56,090 nucleotides of DNA from Elusimicrobiota bacterium (GCA_030696455.1 JAUYSH010000070.1:1-56090); one strand, 5' to 3'; positions 38,743 to 47,949 are shown, numbered from the stretch's first letter. Numbers and translations are program-made. Notes: generated from the letters alone by a model not told the origin.

Positions 38743-39609
38743 GTGAAAATTCCGGCGCTCCGGCTTTTGCTGGCCCTGGCCCTCGGGGCCGTTTCGGCGC
38801 GCGCCGCGGTCCCGGCGCGGCTCGTGGTCCCGGGCCTGCGGGCCGCGCCGGCGTTCTCGCCTCTCGGCCTTCCCGCCGCGTCCGCCGCCTTCGCGCCCGC
38901 GCGGGCCGCCGCTCCGGCGAGTCTCGCCCCGTCCTTGCTGCCGGTCCCCGTTCCCATCGTCATCGCGGGGCCCGCGCCCGCGAACGCGAGCGTCGCCGAC
39001 GAAGCCCGGCGCTACGCCGACTTCTTCGACGGCGCCGCGCCCGCCGTGGAGGACGAGCCCGTCTCCGCCCGGCTGGCCCTCGGCCCCGGCCCGGCCTTGC
39101 GCCGGCCGCTGCAGCTCGACGCGGTGCGCGGCGCGGTGGCGCGCGCGCTGCCGGCGCTGCGCGAGAGCGTGGCGCTCGGAGCCTGGAACGGCCTTCGCAC
39201 GACGCTCGACGGGTCCTGCTGCGGCGACGCCGCGCCGAAGCTCGCCTTGCTTCTGCGAGCGCAAGGCGTCCCCGCGCGGCTCGTCGAGGCCGAGCTTCAT
39301 TTTTACGTCCTCCTCGACCTGCCGGACGGACAGATCGTCATCGACCCGACCGTGCGGCAGTTCTTCGGCAAGGATCTCGCCCCGAAGGCGATCCCCCACG
39401 TGTTCGTCGGGGACCTTGCCGAGCTGGCTGACTTTTACCGGCGCCACGCGGCCGCGAAGACGACGAGCTTCGACCCGCCGCGCATCTATTTCCGGGACGC
39501 CGCCGTCCGCGAGCACGCGCTGCGCGCTCTCGAGGCGGAGGTCCGCGCCGGCTCCGCCGCCGAGCACGAGCCGCTGCGCCTCTTCCTCTCCCGCCTGAAC
39601 CGCCCCTAA
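38743..39609 (+). CDS. Exported transglutaminase-like protein
   Basis: A 288-residue exported protein: signal peptide (MKIPALRLLLALALGAVSARA), an Ala/Pro-rich leader to about 85, then a domain with a papain/transglutaminase-fold triad pattern. Cys is in LDGSCCGDAAPKLALLLRAQGVPARLVEA, His in ELHFYVLLDLPDGQ and Asp in IVIDPTVRQFF. It may crosslink or cleave envelope proteins. The GTG start is supported by a TATACT box 6 nt upstream. The low-complexity leader resembles that of the CPBP protease at 48510. Confidence 0.65.
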   Translation: MKIPALRLLLALALGAVSARAAVPARLVVPGLRAAPAFSPLGLPAASAAFAPARAAAPASLAPSLLPVPVPIVIAGPAPANASVADEARRYADFFDGAAPAVEDEPVSARLALGPGPALRRPLQLDAVRGAVARALPALRESVALGAWNGLRTTLDGSCCGDAAPKLALLLRAQGVPARLVEAELHFYVLLDLPDGQIVIDPTVRQFFGKDLAPKAIPHVFVGDLAELADFYRRHAAAKTTSFDPPRIYFRDAAVREHALRALEAEVRAGSAAEHEPLRLFLSRLNRP

Positions 39610-39613
39610 GTCC

Positions 39614-39619
39614 TATAAT
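39614..39619 (+). promoter_or_regulatory. -10 box (TATAAT) 6 nt before addA-like ATG
   Basis: A perfect consensus -10 immediately after the preceding stop, 6 nt before the ATG at 39626; -35 not obvious. Confidence 0.6.
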
Positions 39620-39625
39620 GGGGGC

Positions 39626-42600
39626 ATGACCGAGGCCCCCGACAAAGCCGACCGCGACCGCGCGCGACTGAGCCTCGAGGCGAGCGTCGTCGTCGAGGCC
39701 GGCGCGGGCACCGGCAAGACGACTTTGCTGACGGACCGGATCCTCTTCCTGGTCCTCGCGGGGGAGAATCCCGCGCGCGTAGAGGAGGTCGTGGCGCTGA
39801 CCTTCACGGAGAAGGCGGCCGGCGAGATCAAGGTGCGCCTCTCGGAGCGCCTCGCAGAGCTCGCGGCGCGCCTGTCGGGCGGCGTCCTGGCGCCCGAGGC
39901 CGAGGAGCGGGCTTCGCGGACCTTGGGCGAGCTTACGGGCCATTTTCGGACGCCGGAGCCGGACATCCTCGCCCGGGCACGCGCCGCCCTCGAAGACCTC
40001 GACAAGGCCCCGATCGGCACGATTCATTCCTTCTGCTCTCAGATCCTCCGGCTTTATCCCGTCGAAGCCGGGGTGGATCCGGCGTTTCGCGTGGACGCCG
40101 ACGAGAGGGCCATGAAGGAGCTCTTCGCCTCGCAATGGCCGCGCTGGCTCGATGACGAGCTCGGGGAGCGGCCTCCGCGCCGCCAGGACTGGCTCTCCGT
40201 GCTCGCGGCGGTTTCCCTGGATGAGCTCGAGGGGCTCGCGCGCGGCCTGTGCTCCGAGCGCGTCGAGCCCGGCTCGGCCGGCGGCCCGGACCCGCGCGCG
40301 GCGGCGGAGCTGCGCGCGCTCGCCGAGCGGACCCGCGAGCTGCGCATGAGCAAGGCTCACCCGAAGGGGACGAGCCGGATCATGGAAGCGCTCGAGACGG
40401 CCGAGAAGCGCCTGCTCGCCGCGGCGGAGGCGGCCGAGGCCGCGCAGCCCTCCCTCGACGCGCCGGAGCCGCCCGAGCTCAATAAGTCGGCCTGGCCCAA
40501 GGCTTGGGCCGAGGATGAGGCGGGTGCGGCGTTCTACGCGGCCATGTGTCCCGTGGCGAAGGCCGTCTCCCCGCGGGGCGAGGCCGTCGCGCGCCTGGCG
40601 GCCCGCCTGCTGCGCCCGTTCGCCGCGCGGTTCCGTCTCGAGTTCTCCCGCCGCGGCTGGGTGTCCAACGACGGCCTGCTGCACCGCGCCCGCAGCCTCC
40701 TGCGCGACGCGCCGCGCCCCCGCGAGGAGCTCAAGCGCCGCTGCAAGACGCTGCTGATCGACGAGTTTCAGGACACCGACCCCGTGCAGGGCGAGCTCCT
40801 GCTTTATCTGTCGGAGGCGCCCGGGCGCTCGGCGAAGTCCTGGCAGGACGTCGTGCCCGCGCCCGGCCGGATCTTCATCGTCGGCGACCCGAAGCAGTCG
40901 ATCTACCGCTTCCGCGGCGCGGACATCTTCGCCTACGAGGGGTTCCTCGGCCGCCTGTCCGCCGCGAAGGCCCTGGCCTGCGACCTCACCGCCAATTTCC
41001 GGTCGGTGCCCGGGGTCATCCGCTCGGTCAACGACGTCTTCTCGCGCGTGATGACCTTGGAGGCGGGGGTCCAGCCCGTCTACAAGGGCATCCTGCCTGC
41101 GAAGGCCGAGCTTTCCTCAGAGCCGTGCGTCGAAGTCGTCGCCGTGACCGAGCCCGACGGGGGCCTGGCGCCGGCCAGCCACCGGACCGAGGCGCAGTGG
41201 ATCGCCCGCCGCATCCTCGAGGAGGGCCGGGCTTTCAAGGACTACGCCGTGCTCATGAGGTCGTCGACGGTCCTGCCCTACCTGCTGGAGTCGTTTAAAT
41301 CTAAAGGAATCCCGTACGCGGTCGATATAGAACGCGATTTCTACGAGGCCGCCGAGATCGGCGACCTGCTCAACCTCCTGAGCGCCGTCGACGAGCCCGA
41401 GGACCGCGTCGCCGTCGCGGGCCTGCTGCGCTCGCCGCTGGCGGCGTTGTCCGACGACTCGCTCCTGACCTTGGCCCGGGCGGGGGCGCTCGACTACCGC
41501 AAGGACCCCGCGCCCAAGCTCCTGCCCGAGGGCGAACGCCGCGCCGCCTCCCGCCTCTTCTTCGCGCTGCGCTCGCTGCGCGCGCGCGCGGGCCGCGCTC
41601 CGTTGGGCGAGCTGGTGACCGCCGCGCTCGCCGAGACCCGCCTGCCCGAGCTCGCCGCGCGCGCCTACCACGGCCAGCAGACCGTCTCCAATCTGCTCAA
41701 GCTCCAGCGCAAGGCGTCCGAGGCTTCCGAGATATGGGGTTCTACCTTAAAGGGCTTCATCGCCGAGGTCCTCGAGGCCTCCGAGGAGACGCGGGGGGAG
41801 GGGGAGAGCCCGCTCGCCGACGAGCACCTCGACGCGGTGCGCGTGATGACCATGCACAAGTCCAAGGGGCTCGAGTTCCCCGTCGTGTTCGCGATGAGCC
41901 TCTCCTCGCCGCCGCGGGCGGGCGCCAAGGCGTCTTTGCGGACCGACTGGAAGGCGGGCGGCTTCTCCCTGCGCGCCGGCGATTGCGCCTCCTCGGCGGC
42001 GGTCCTCGCCGAGGTCCGTGAGAAGTACATGGAGTCGCGGGAGTCGGTCCGCGTGCTCTACGTCGCGATGACGCGCGCCAAGGAGAAGCTCTACCTCGTC
42101 GGACGGGAGGCCGTCGGCGCCGGCTCCCTCTCGGCGCACCTGGAGACGGCCGGCGCGTGGCCCGTCGGCGGCGTCGCCGGCATGTTCCCCGCGGCGTTCG
42201 TCCCGTCGGGGTCCTTACCGGCGCACGAGGGCGCCGCCGTCGAGCGCCCGGAGACGGGCGAGGAGGCGCGCTCGACGGCCAAGGCCTGGGCGGCGCGGCC
42301 GGCCCTGAGCGCGGGCGCCGATAAGCCGCGCTCGCGGGCGGCCACGGGCTACCTCGCCGAGGCCCCGCGCCGGCCCGCGGCCCCCGATGAGCCCTCCGGC
42401 GGCCCCGCGGGCGCCGAGGTCGGCCAGCTCTGCCATCTCGTCCTGCAGGGCTGGGACTTCGCGGCCCGCGGCGACGCCGCCGCCGCGTGCGCGCGCGCGC
42501 GCGTGCTCCTCGAGCGGCGCGCGCCCGGCCCGCGCTGGGCCGAGGCGGAGGGCGAGGCGGCCGGCGTTCTGAAGTCCTTCCTCGCCTCCCCGGCCGCGGC

Positions 42601-42880
42601 CGAGCTGGCCTCGGCGGAGATCCTGGGCCGAGAGGTCCCCTTCGCCTACGCCGACGGCCCGACCGCGGTGCGCGGGGCCATCGACCTCGTCTACCGGTTG
42701 AAGGGAAGCCTCGTCGTCGCCGACTTCAAGAGCGAGCGCATCGACGAAAAATCCGCCGCGAAGGTCCGCGAGAAGTACGCCCGGCAAGGCCGCGCCTACC
42801 TCGAGGCGGTGAAGCTCGCCTGGGGCGGCGACGCCGAGTTCCGCCTGCTCTTCCTGCGCCGCCCCGACCTGTCGGTCTAA
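39626..42880 (+). CDS. AddA/RecB-like UvrD-family helicase-nuclease
   Basis: A 1084-residue helicase-nuclease for double-strand-break processing. Walker A is EAGAGTGKTTLL (~24-32), then ALTFTEKAAGEI (Ia), LIDEFQDTDPVQ (~377, Walker B), GDPKQSIYRFRGAD (III), VMTMHKSKGLEFPVVF (~742, V) and YVAMTRAKEKLYL (VI). The C-terminal nuclease has GAIDLVYRLKGSLVVADFKSERID (~1032). It pairs with the AddB-like protein at 33527-36658. Confidence 0.9.
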   Translation: MTEAPDKADRDRARLSLEASVVVEAGAGTGKTTLLTDRILFLVLAGENPARVEEVVALTFTEKAAGEIKVRLSERLAELAARLSGGVLAPEAEERASRTLGELTGHFRTPEPDILARARAALEDLDKAPIGTIHSFCSQILRLYPVEAGVDPAFRVDADERAMKELFASQWPRWLDDELGERPPRRQDWLSVLAAVSLDELEGLARGLCSERVEPGSAGGPDPRAAAELRALAERTRELRMSKAHPKGTSRIMEALETAEKRLLAAAEAAEAAQPSLDAPEPPELNKSAWPKAWAEDEAGAAFYAAMCPVAKAVSPRGEAVARLAARLLRPFAARFRLEFSRRGWVSNDGLLHRARSLLRDAPRPREELKRRCKTLLIDEFQDTDPVQGELLLYLSEAPGRSAKSWQDVVPAPGRIFIVGDPKQSIYRFRGADIFAYEGFLGRLSAAKALACDLTANFRSVPGVIRSVNDVFSRVMTLEAGVQPVYKGILPAKAELSSEPCVEVVAVTEPDGGLAPASHRTEAQWIARRILEEGRAFKDYAVLMRSSTVLPYLLESFKSKGIPYAVDIERDFYEAAEIGDLLNLLSAVDEPEDRVAVAGLLRSPLAALSDDSLLTLARAGALDYRKDPAPKLLPEGERRAASRLFFALRSLRARAGRAPLGELVTAALAETRLPELAARAYHGQQTVSNLLKLQRKASEASEIWGSTLKGFIAEVLEASEETRGEGESPLADEHLDAVRVMTMHKSKGLEFPVVFAMSLSSPPRAGAKASLRTDWKAGGFSLRAGDCASSAAVLAEVREKYMESRESVRVLYVAMTRAKEKLYLVGREAVGAGSLSAHLETAGAWPVGGVAGMFPAAFVPSGSLPAHEGAAVERPETGEEARSTAKAWAARPALSAGADKPRSRAATGYLAEAPRRPAAPDEPSGGPAGAEVGQLCHLVLQGWDFAARGDAAAACARARVLLERRAPGPRWAEAEGEAAGVLKSFLASPAAAELASAEILGREVPFAYADGPTAVRGAIDLVYRLKGSLVVADFKSERIDEKSAAKVREKYARQGRAYLEAVKLAWGGDAEFRLLFLRRPDLSV

Positions 42881-42891
42881 GCCGGAGTTTA

Positions 42892-42937
42892 CACTGTCGT
42901 TGACGACAGTGCCGCTGTGAACAGTGTGGATAAGTCC
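42892..42937. repeat. 46-bp intergenic repeat with DnaA box, copy 2
   Basis: The inverse copy of 20786-20831 with one mismatch. Here the 9-mer TGTGGATAA is a perfect DnaA box. Again between convergent genes. Confidence 0.85.
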
Positions 42938-43033
42938 GTAGGCGAGGGGGTTCTCCGCTCTTTTCTGTTTTTAATTCTCCCGACAATGCTTTTGAGCGGG
43001 AATTTGCTCAAAACCCCGGAGGGGGGAACGGAA

Positions 43034-43129
43034 AACCACAGAGACACGAAGTCACGGAGAACGGCTGAAAGGTAACAGCGAACGGCTCACCCTCGCTGGT
43101 CTCTGTGTCTCTTGGGCTCTGTGGTTAAA
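43034..43129. repeat. AACCACAGAG-type inverted repeat
   Basis: AACCACAGAGACAC at 43034-43047 and CTCTGTGGTT at 43117-43126, with additional CTCTGTGTCTCTTGG inside. It forms a long imperfect hairpin of a type seen in many environmental genomes. It occupies most of the 273-base gap 42881-43153, which holds no gene. Confidence 0.65.
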
Positions 43130-43153
43130 CGCATTTGATCGCGTTCGCGGCGT

Positions 43154-46100
43154 TTAGGCGCCGGACTTGCGGCGGTTCTCGAGGTCGCGCAGCTTCTGCT
43201 CGTAATCCTTGCGCAGGGCCTCGCGCTCCTCGGCGAGCTTGCGCAGCTTGTCGTCGAACTGGGAGGCGTACTCGATCTTCGCCATGTTGAGCTCCTGGCG
43301 AAGGCGCCGCTCCTGCTCGCCGTAGCGCTCCGAGATCTCGGCCTCCTTCTGCGCGAGCAATGAGCCCTGGCGGGTCTTCTCGGCCTCGAGCTCCTTGACG
43401 CGCGCCTCGTGAGCGGCGAGCAGGGACTCGCGCTCCGAGCCGAGCCCGCTCTCGAGCTCCCGGCGGCGGCGCTCGAAGTCGTCCTCGAGCTTGGCGCGGC
43501 GCTCGACGAAGGACTTCTCCAGGTCGCGGCGGCGCAGCTCGGCGGCGGCCTCGCGGCGCTCGGACTCCTCGCGCAGCGCGGTCGTCTCGCGTTCGGTGGC
43601 CTCGCGGACCTTGAGGCGCAGCGCCTCCTCGCGCTCGCGCAGGGAATGCTCGAACTCGGCGCGCGCCCTCGCGGCCTGCTCCTCGTAGGCCGCGATCAGC
43701 TCGCGCTCCTTGGCGATCAGCGCGGCGTCGGTCTCCTTCATCCGGCCGCGCAGCGCCTCCTCCACCAGCCGCTCTCGCTGCGCGAGAGCCGCCTCTAACT
43801 CGCGGCGGCGCTGCTGCAGCTCCACGTCGCGCTCGTCCTCCCACTGCTTGCGCTCGCGCTCCATCTGGTCGCGCTGGGCCTTGAGCCAGCTCGCCTCGCG
43901 GCGGCTGAGCTCCTCCTGCAGCTCGCTCTCCTTGCGGATCCAGGCCTGCTGCAAGGCGGACTCGGCGCGGGCGAGCTCGGCCATGCGCTCGTCGATGGCC
44001 TTCTGCATGCGCCCCTCGATGTCGGCGCGCATGGCCTGCGCGGCGGCTTCGCGGTCGCGCGCCTCGATCTGCAGCTGCAGGCGCTGCGTGTCGAGCTCAA
44101 CCTGGCGGCGCTTCCAGGACTCCTCCTGGGTCGCGGCCTTGCGGGCCTGCTGGGCGTCGAGCTCGGAGACGCGCAGCTCGAAGCGCTGCTCGAGCTCCAG
44201 GCGCAGGGCGGCGACGGCCGCCTCCTTCTCGCGGAAGGACGCCTCCAAGCGCTCCCGCTCGGAGCGGAAGATGGTCTCGCGCTGGGCGGACCACTCCTTG
44301 TCGCGGGCCGTCCACGCCTGCTGCAGGGCGGCCTGCTCCCGGGCGAATTTGTCCTTGAGCGAAGCCTCCAAGGCGGCGGCGCGCTCCGCGAGCACGGCGC
44401 GCTCGCGGGCGATGGCCTCCTCGTACGTCTTGCGGTAGCGCTCCTCCTGGGCGGCGGCCTCGCTCTTCACCTGCGCCTCGCGGGCGAATGCCGCGTCGCG
44501 CAGCGCGCGCTCCTTCTCCGCGTAGGCTGACTCCAGGCGCGTCTGGGTCTCGGCCGCCTGGCGGCGCAGCGTCTCGCGCTCCTCCTCCAGCGCCGTCCGC
44601 TTGGCGTCGAGCTCGGCGGCGGCGACCTCCTCGGCATGCGCTCGCTCGGCGCGGGCGCGGCCCTCGGCCTCGCGCGCCAGCGACCCCTGCTTGGCCTCCT
44701 GGCGCTTGAGCTCGTCGTTGAGCCGCCGGCGGAACTGCTCCTCGAGGGCCTGCAGCTTGGCGTCGTGCTGGGCCTCGTGCTGGGCCTCCTGCTTGAGCGC
44801 CTGGTCGAGCAGCTGCTGCTGCAGGGCCTGGGCGGCGTCGTCGTGGGCCTTCTTCCAGCGCGTCTGCTCCGCGGTGAGCACCCGGCGCAGCTCGCCCTCG
44901 CGGGCCATGAAGCCCAGGGACAGCTCCTCCTCGCGCTTGGACGCGGCGGACTCCATCGCCCGGCGCTCGGCGGCGACCTGCTCGCCGAACTCCGTGCGCG
45001 CCCGCTCGAGCGAGCCGCGGTGTTCCTGCTGCAGCCGGCGTTCGCGCTCGGCCCAGCGGCCGGAGAACGAGGCGTCGATCTCCGCCTGGCGGCGGGCGAG
45101 CTCTCCCTCGAGCTCGGCCCGGGCCTTCTCGGCGGCCTGGATATCGGCGGCGCGCACGGCGGCCAGCTCCTCCTCCTTGACCCGGTAGCGGGCCTCGAGC
45201 TCTCCGCGCTCGTCCTCGAGGCGCTGGCGGCTCTGGGCGAGGCTCTCGCGCAGCTTGGCCTGATGGGCCTCCCACTGCTGCTTCTCGCGCTCGGTCCACT
45301 CCGTCTGCATCTGCAGGAAGCGCCGCCCGAGCTCCTCTTCCTTGGCGCGGTAATGGTCCTGCAGCTCCTGCTGCCGGCGGAAGAGCTCCTCCTCCTTCTT
45401 CTGGTTGGCTCCCTCCATCTCGCGCAGGCGCTCGTTAAGCGCGGCGTCGCGGGCGGCGTACTCGGCCTCCATCTCGGCGCGTTGGCCGGCCAGCTCGGCG
45501 CGGTTCTTGGCGAGGATGTCCTCGATGCGCTTCTGCTGCTGCTTCCAGACCTCCTTTTCCTTGAGAACCAGCTGATCTTGGAGCTGGTGGTATCTGGCGA
45601 CGAGCTCAGCTTCCTGCTTTTCGTGGTGGGCCAGAACGGCCTTATGCCTTTCCTGCAGCGACTCGTCGAGCTTGGTCTCCTTCTCGCGATAGTGCTCCTC
45701 GAGAAAGCGGCGCTCGGCTTCCAGGCGCTCCTGCAGCCGGCCCCATTCCTGCTCGTTCTTGTGCTGATAGACGCGGTCGAGCTCGGCCGTCCGCTTGGCA
45801 TGCTCTTCGTCGAGATGCCGGCGGCGGTCCTCGAGCGTATGCTCCTTCTGGCGCAGGCGCGCCTCGAACTGGGCGATCTTCGCCTCGAACTTCTCGCCGA
45901 GCGCGTGCTCCTCGCGGGCCAGGGCCTCGCGGTTGTGCTTGAGGAGGTCCTCGATGTCGCGCTCGTAGCGCCGCCGGAACTCGCCCTCCTTCGTCTTGAT
46001 CTGCTCGTCGAGCAGGCGCTGCTGGCTCTCGAGGTCCTTTTCCTTGGCGCGGATCGCGTCGGTCTGGATATTCAGGCGCTCGAGGAGCGAAGCCTTCGTG

Positions 46101-46621
46101 TCCGAGAGCGCCTTCTCCTGGTGGGCCAGCGCGGCCTGCAACTCGCGCTCGGCGTCCTGGCGGGCGGTCTTGACCGCGTCGATGACCTCCCGGCGCAGGC
46201 CGCCGATCGAGGCCTCGCGCGCGGCGATCTCGCGCTTGAGCGCGTCGATCTGCATCGTGAGCTGGAGGCGCTCCTCCTTTACATGCGCGTCCTGCTCGCG
46301 GGCCATCTCGCGGCGCAGCTCCTCGCGGAGCTGCGCCTCCATCTTCTTGTGGTCCGAGATGGACGCTTCCCACGCCTTGACGGTCTCGCGCCAGCGCTTG
46401 ACCGTTTCGTCCTTCTCGCGAGCGTCTTGCGTGGCCTCGTCCCGCGATTTGAGGGCCTTGGCGGACTCCTGCCGGGCCTCGGTGAGCTCCGCGCCGAGCC
46501 GGTGCAGGCGCTCGAGCGCCCAGCGCAGGGCCAGGCGGGCGGTGTCGAGGTCGTTGACCGTGGAGGGATCGAAGCCGTTGGGCTGATCGGGGGGCTGAGG
46601 GGGCTCAGGGCGATTATCCAT
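43154..46621 (-). CDS. Giant Glu/Arg/Ala-rich coiled-coil protein
   Basis: A 1155-residue soluble protein with no signal peptide or TM helix. A short Pro-rich N-terminus (MDNRPEPPQPPDQPNGFDPS) is followed from about residue 30 to the end by almost uninterrupted heptad-like helix rich in E, R, A, Q and L. Recurrent blocks such as KEEEL..R..EL, REKEAAV and ERERKQWEDERD occur every 30-45 residues. Such a rod could be about 150 nm long and would act as a cytoskeletal, SMC-like or spacer protein, but no ATPase or partner domain is present. The antisense strand also stays open for long stretches because of codon bias. Confidence 0.8.
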   Translation of the reverse strand: MDNRPEPPQPPDQPNGFDPSTVNDLDTARLALRWALERLHRLGAELTEARQESAKALKSRDEATQDAREKDETVKRWRETVKAWEASISDHKKMEAQLREELRREMAREQDAHVKEERLQLTMQIDALKREIAAREASIGGLRREVIDAVKTARQDAERELQAALAHQEKALSDTKASLLERLNIQTDAIRAKEKDLESQQRLLDEQIKTKEGEFRRRYERDIEDLLKHNREALAREEHALGEKFEAKIAQFEARLRQKEHTLEDRRRHLDEEHAKRTAELDRVYQHKNEQEWGRLQERLEAERRFLEEHYREKETKLDESLQERHKAVLAHHEKQEAELVARYHQLQDQLVLKEKEVWKQQQKRIEDILAKNRAELAGQRAEMEAEYAARDAALNERLREMEGANQKKEEELFRRQQELQDHYRAKEEELGRRFLQMQTEWTEREKQQWEAHQAKLRESLAQSRQRLEDERGELEARYRVKEEELAAVRAADIQAAEKARAELEGELARRQAEIDASFSGRWAERERRLQQEHRGSLERARTEFGEQVAAERRAMESAASKREEELSLGFMAREGELRRVLTAEQTRWKKAHDDAAQALQQQLLDQALKQEAQHEAQHDAKLQALEEQFRRRLNDELKRQEAKQGSLAREAEGRARAERAHAEEVAAAELDAKRTALEEERETLRRQAAETQTRLESAYAEKERALRDAAFAREAQVKSEAAAQEERYRKTYEEAIARERAVLAERAAALEASLKDKFAREQAALQQAWTARDKEWSAQRETIFRSERERLEASFREKEAAVAALRLELEQRFELRVSELDAQQARKAATQEESWKRRQVELDTQRLQLQIEARDREAAAQAMRADIEGRMQKAIDERMAELARAESALQQAWIRKESELQEELSRREASWLKAQRDQMERERKQWEDERDVELQQRRRELEAALAQRERLVEEALRGRMKETDAALIAKERELIAAYEEQAARARAEFEHSLREREEALRLKVREATERETTALREESERREAAAELRRRDLEKSFVERRAKLEDDFERRRRELESGLGSERESLLAAHEARVKELEAEKTRQGSLLAQKEAEISERYGEQERRLRQELNMAKIEYASQFDDKLRKLAEEREALRKDYEQKLRDLENRRKSGA

Positions 46622-46702
46622 GGTCGTTCGACGCGTCGGCGCCGCGCAAAGGAATAGTGCCGTTTTGCTGTTACGAATTTATGCCGGGAAGGGGGGCGGC
46701 GG

Positions 46703-46718
46703 CTGTTTCTGGAAACAG
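46703..46718. repeat. CTGTTTCCGGAAACAG-family palindrome
   Basis: CTGTTTCTGGAAACAG, 15 of 16 matches, between the coiled-coil start and the SUMF1-like stop. Confidence 0.7.
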
Positions 46719-46738
46719 TTCTCCCCGGGGCATCATGC

Positions 46739-47530
46739 TCATCGGACGAGGCGCAAGCCGAGCCCGGGATCCGCAGCGTGATGCGTCGAGACGTTCCGCC
46801 ACGTCACGTGAAAATAGTCCTGTTGACCCCAGGCGCTCCCCCGGATGACCCGGTAGGAGAGTCCCTTGTCGAGGCGGGCGCTCCCATCGGTCGGCGCCCC
46901 GGCATAGGTGTTCTTGTACAAGTCCTTCGTCCATTGCTGGACGTTCCCGACCATGTCGCAGAGCCCCTGGGCGGTGTGGCCTTTCGGCTTGGAGCACACC
47001 GGCCACGACTCGCCGCTGCCGCACCCCGCGGCCCCGCCTTTGGGATGGATGACCGCGCGCTCGCAGTCGATCTTCTCGTCGTCCCACGGGTAGGTCCGAT
47101 CCTTGCCGGCGCTGCGCGCGGCGTACTCCCACTGCGCTTCGGTGGGGATAAAGCCGCCCGCCCATTCGGCGAAGCGGTCGGCCGCCGCCACGCTCATGCA
47201 CACGGCCGGTTGGTCGTCGCGGTCCAGGCGCTGCTTCCCGGGGTGGATGAGGCGCCGCTTGAGGCAGGCTGGTTCGGGCGTCTCGCACTTTCCGGCGGCC
47301 ACGCAGGCCTTCCATTGCTTGTTCGTCACCACGGACTTGGACATCTCGAAGGGCTTCAGCGTGACCTTGTGCGCCGGGCCCTCCATATCACCGGTGTCGG
47401 ATCCCATCATGAAGCTGCCTCCGGGGATCTTGACCCATTGGATGCCGGCGGGATTCGGAGCCGGCTTCGACGGGGCGGCTTGGACCGACTGCCAGGCGAG
47501 CAGAGGTATGAGCAATAAAACGGGGTTCAT
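46739..47530 (-). CDS. Exported SUMF1/formylglycine-generating-enzyme-like protein
   Basis: A 263-residue exported protein (signal peptide to VQAA, about 18) with an FGE-sulfatase domain: WVKIPGGSFMMGSDTGD, PFEMSKSVVTNKQWKACV, RDDQPAVCMSVAAADRFAEWAGGFIPTEAQWEYAARSAG, GLCDMVGNVQQWTKDLY, RVIRGSAW and DPGLGLRLVR. The copper-binding cysteine pair of true FGEs is not evident, so it is more likely a binding or structural member of the family. ATG 47530 has GAGGAGG upstream. Confidence 0.88.
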   Translation of the reverse strand: MNPVLLLIPLLAWQSVQAAPSKPAPNPAGIQWVKIPGGSFMMGSDTGDMEGPAHKVTLKPFEMSKSVVTNKQWKACVAAGKCETPEPACLKRRLIHPGKQRLDRDDQPAVCMSVAAADRFAEWAGGFIPTEAQWEYAARSAGKDRTYPWDDEKIDCERAVIHPKGGAAGCGSGESWPVCSKPKGHTAQGLCDMVGNVQQWTKDLYKNTYAGAPTDGSARLDKGLSYRVIRGSAWGQQDYFHVTWRNVSTHHAADPGLGLRLVR

Positions 47531-47621
47531 AGTGAGCCTCCTCGAGTCATTGGAATTGTTTTGGTCGCCGTACATTCAGGCGTGCGATGAGACAAATCTT
47601 CGCGGCATATTTTATGAGCTC

Positions 47622-47700
47622 GCTTAACGCCGAGGATCTGCCGCCGCGGCTACGCGAGTCCAACCAAACGAGGCCGCCGTCTGGTCAAGCCAATGGTTCG
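47622..47700 (-). other. attC-like recombination site 2
   Basis: Read on the minus strand: inverse core GCTTGAC (47700-47694), 79 bp in total, core GTTAAGC (47628-47622, matching GTTRRRY) preceded by ATCCTCGGC. Core and inverse core pair with one G-T wobble. The length and the ATCCTCGGCGTT context equal those of site 1. Confidence 0.6.
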
Positions 47701-47869
47701 GCAGAGGACAGGTGCCTACGCCGCCGTTTGTCGTGCTTGGCCGCCAACGAGGCCTAATCGCTCCAGTGCTCATTTCGAAACCGTTCCTCCGCGAGTGCTT
47801 CCGCCCAACTGTTTCCGGACACAGTTGTCGTTCAGCCTTAATGCCTTTGCCGTTAGCTGAGCTTCTTCC
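47701..47869 (-). other. Second cassette-like stretch, no convincing gene
   Basis: Between the two attC-like sites. It contains one palindrome copy and a 49-codon frame (start 47773) that runs through attC-like site 2 (MSTGAIRPRWRPS...). Such read-through frames are common in empty or decayed cassettes; I do not call it a gene. Confidence 0.35.
47807..47826. repeat. CTGTTTCCGGAAACAG-family palindrome inside the cassette region
   Basis: AACTGTTTCCGGACACAGTT, 19 of 20 matches. Confidence 0.75.
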
Positions 47870-47949
47870 GTCGAACGCCGAGGATGAGCGGCGGCGGCTA
47901 CTAAGATATTCCACATTGAGCCGCCGGCCGCTCTATCCATTAGTTAGGC
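47870..47949 (-). other. attC-like recombination site 1
   Basis: Minus strand: inverse core GCCTAAC (47949-47943) overlapping the cassette gene's stop. An internal hairpin GAGCGGC..GGCT/AGCCGCCGCTC has a 4-nt bulge. The right end is ATCCTCGGC plus GTTCGAC (47876-47870), a degenerate core. 80 bp in total. Confidence 0.6.

Noticed and set aside
42486-42510. Alternating CG tract as a Z-DNA or regulatory site
   Set aside because: It lies inside the addA-like coding sequence and is explained by GC-rich Ala/Arg codons.
44636-46657. 673-codon hydrophobic frame on the plus strand
   Set aside because: It is the antisense of the Glu/Arg-rich coiled coil; codon bias turns the complement into Leu/Val/Ala-rich sequence. 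It has no start signal and no domain.
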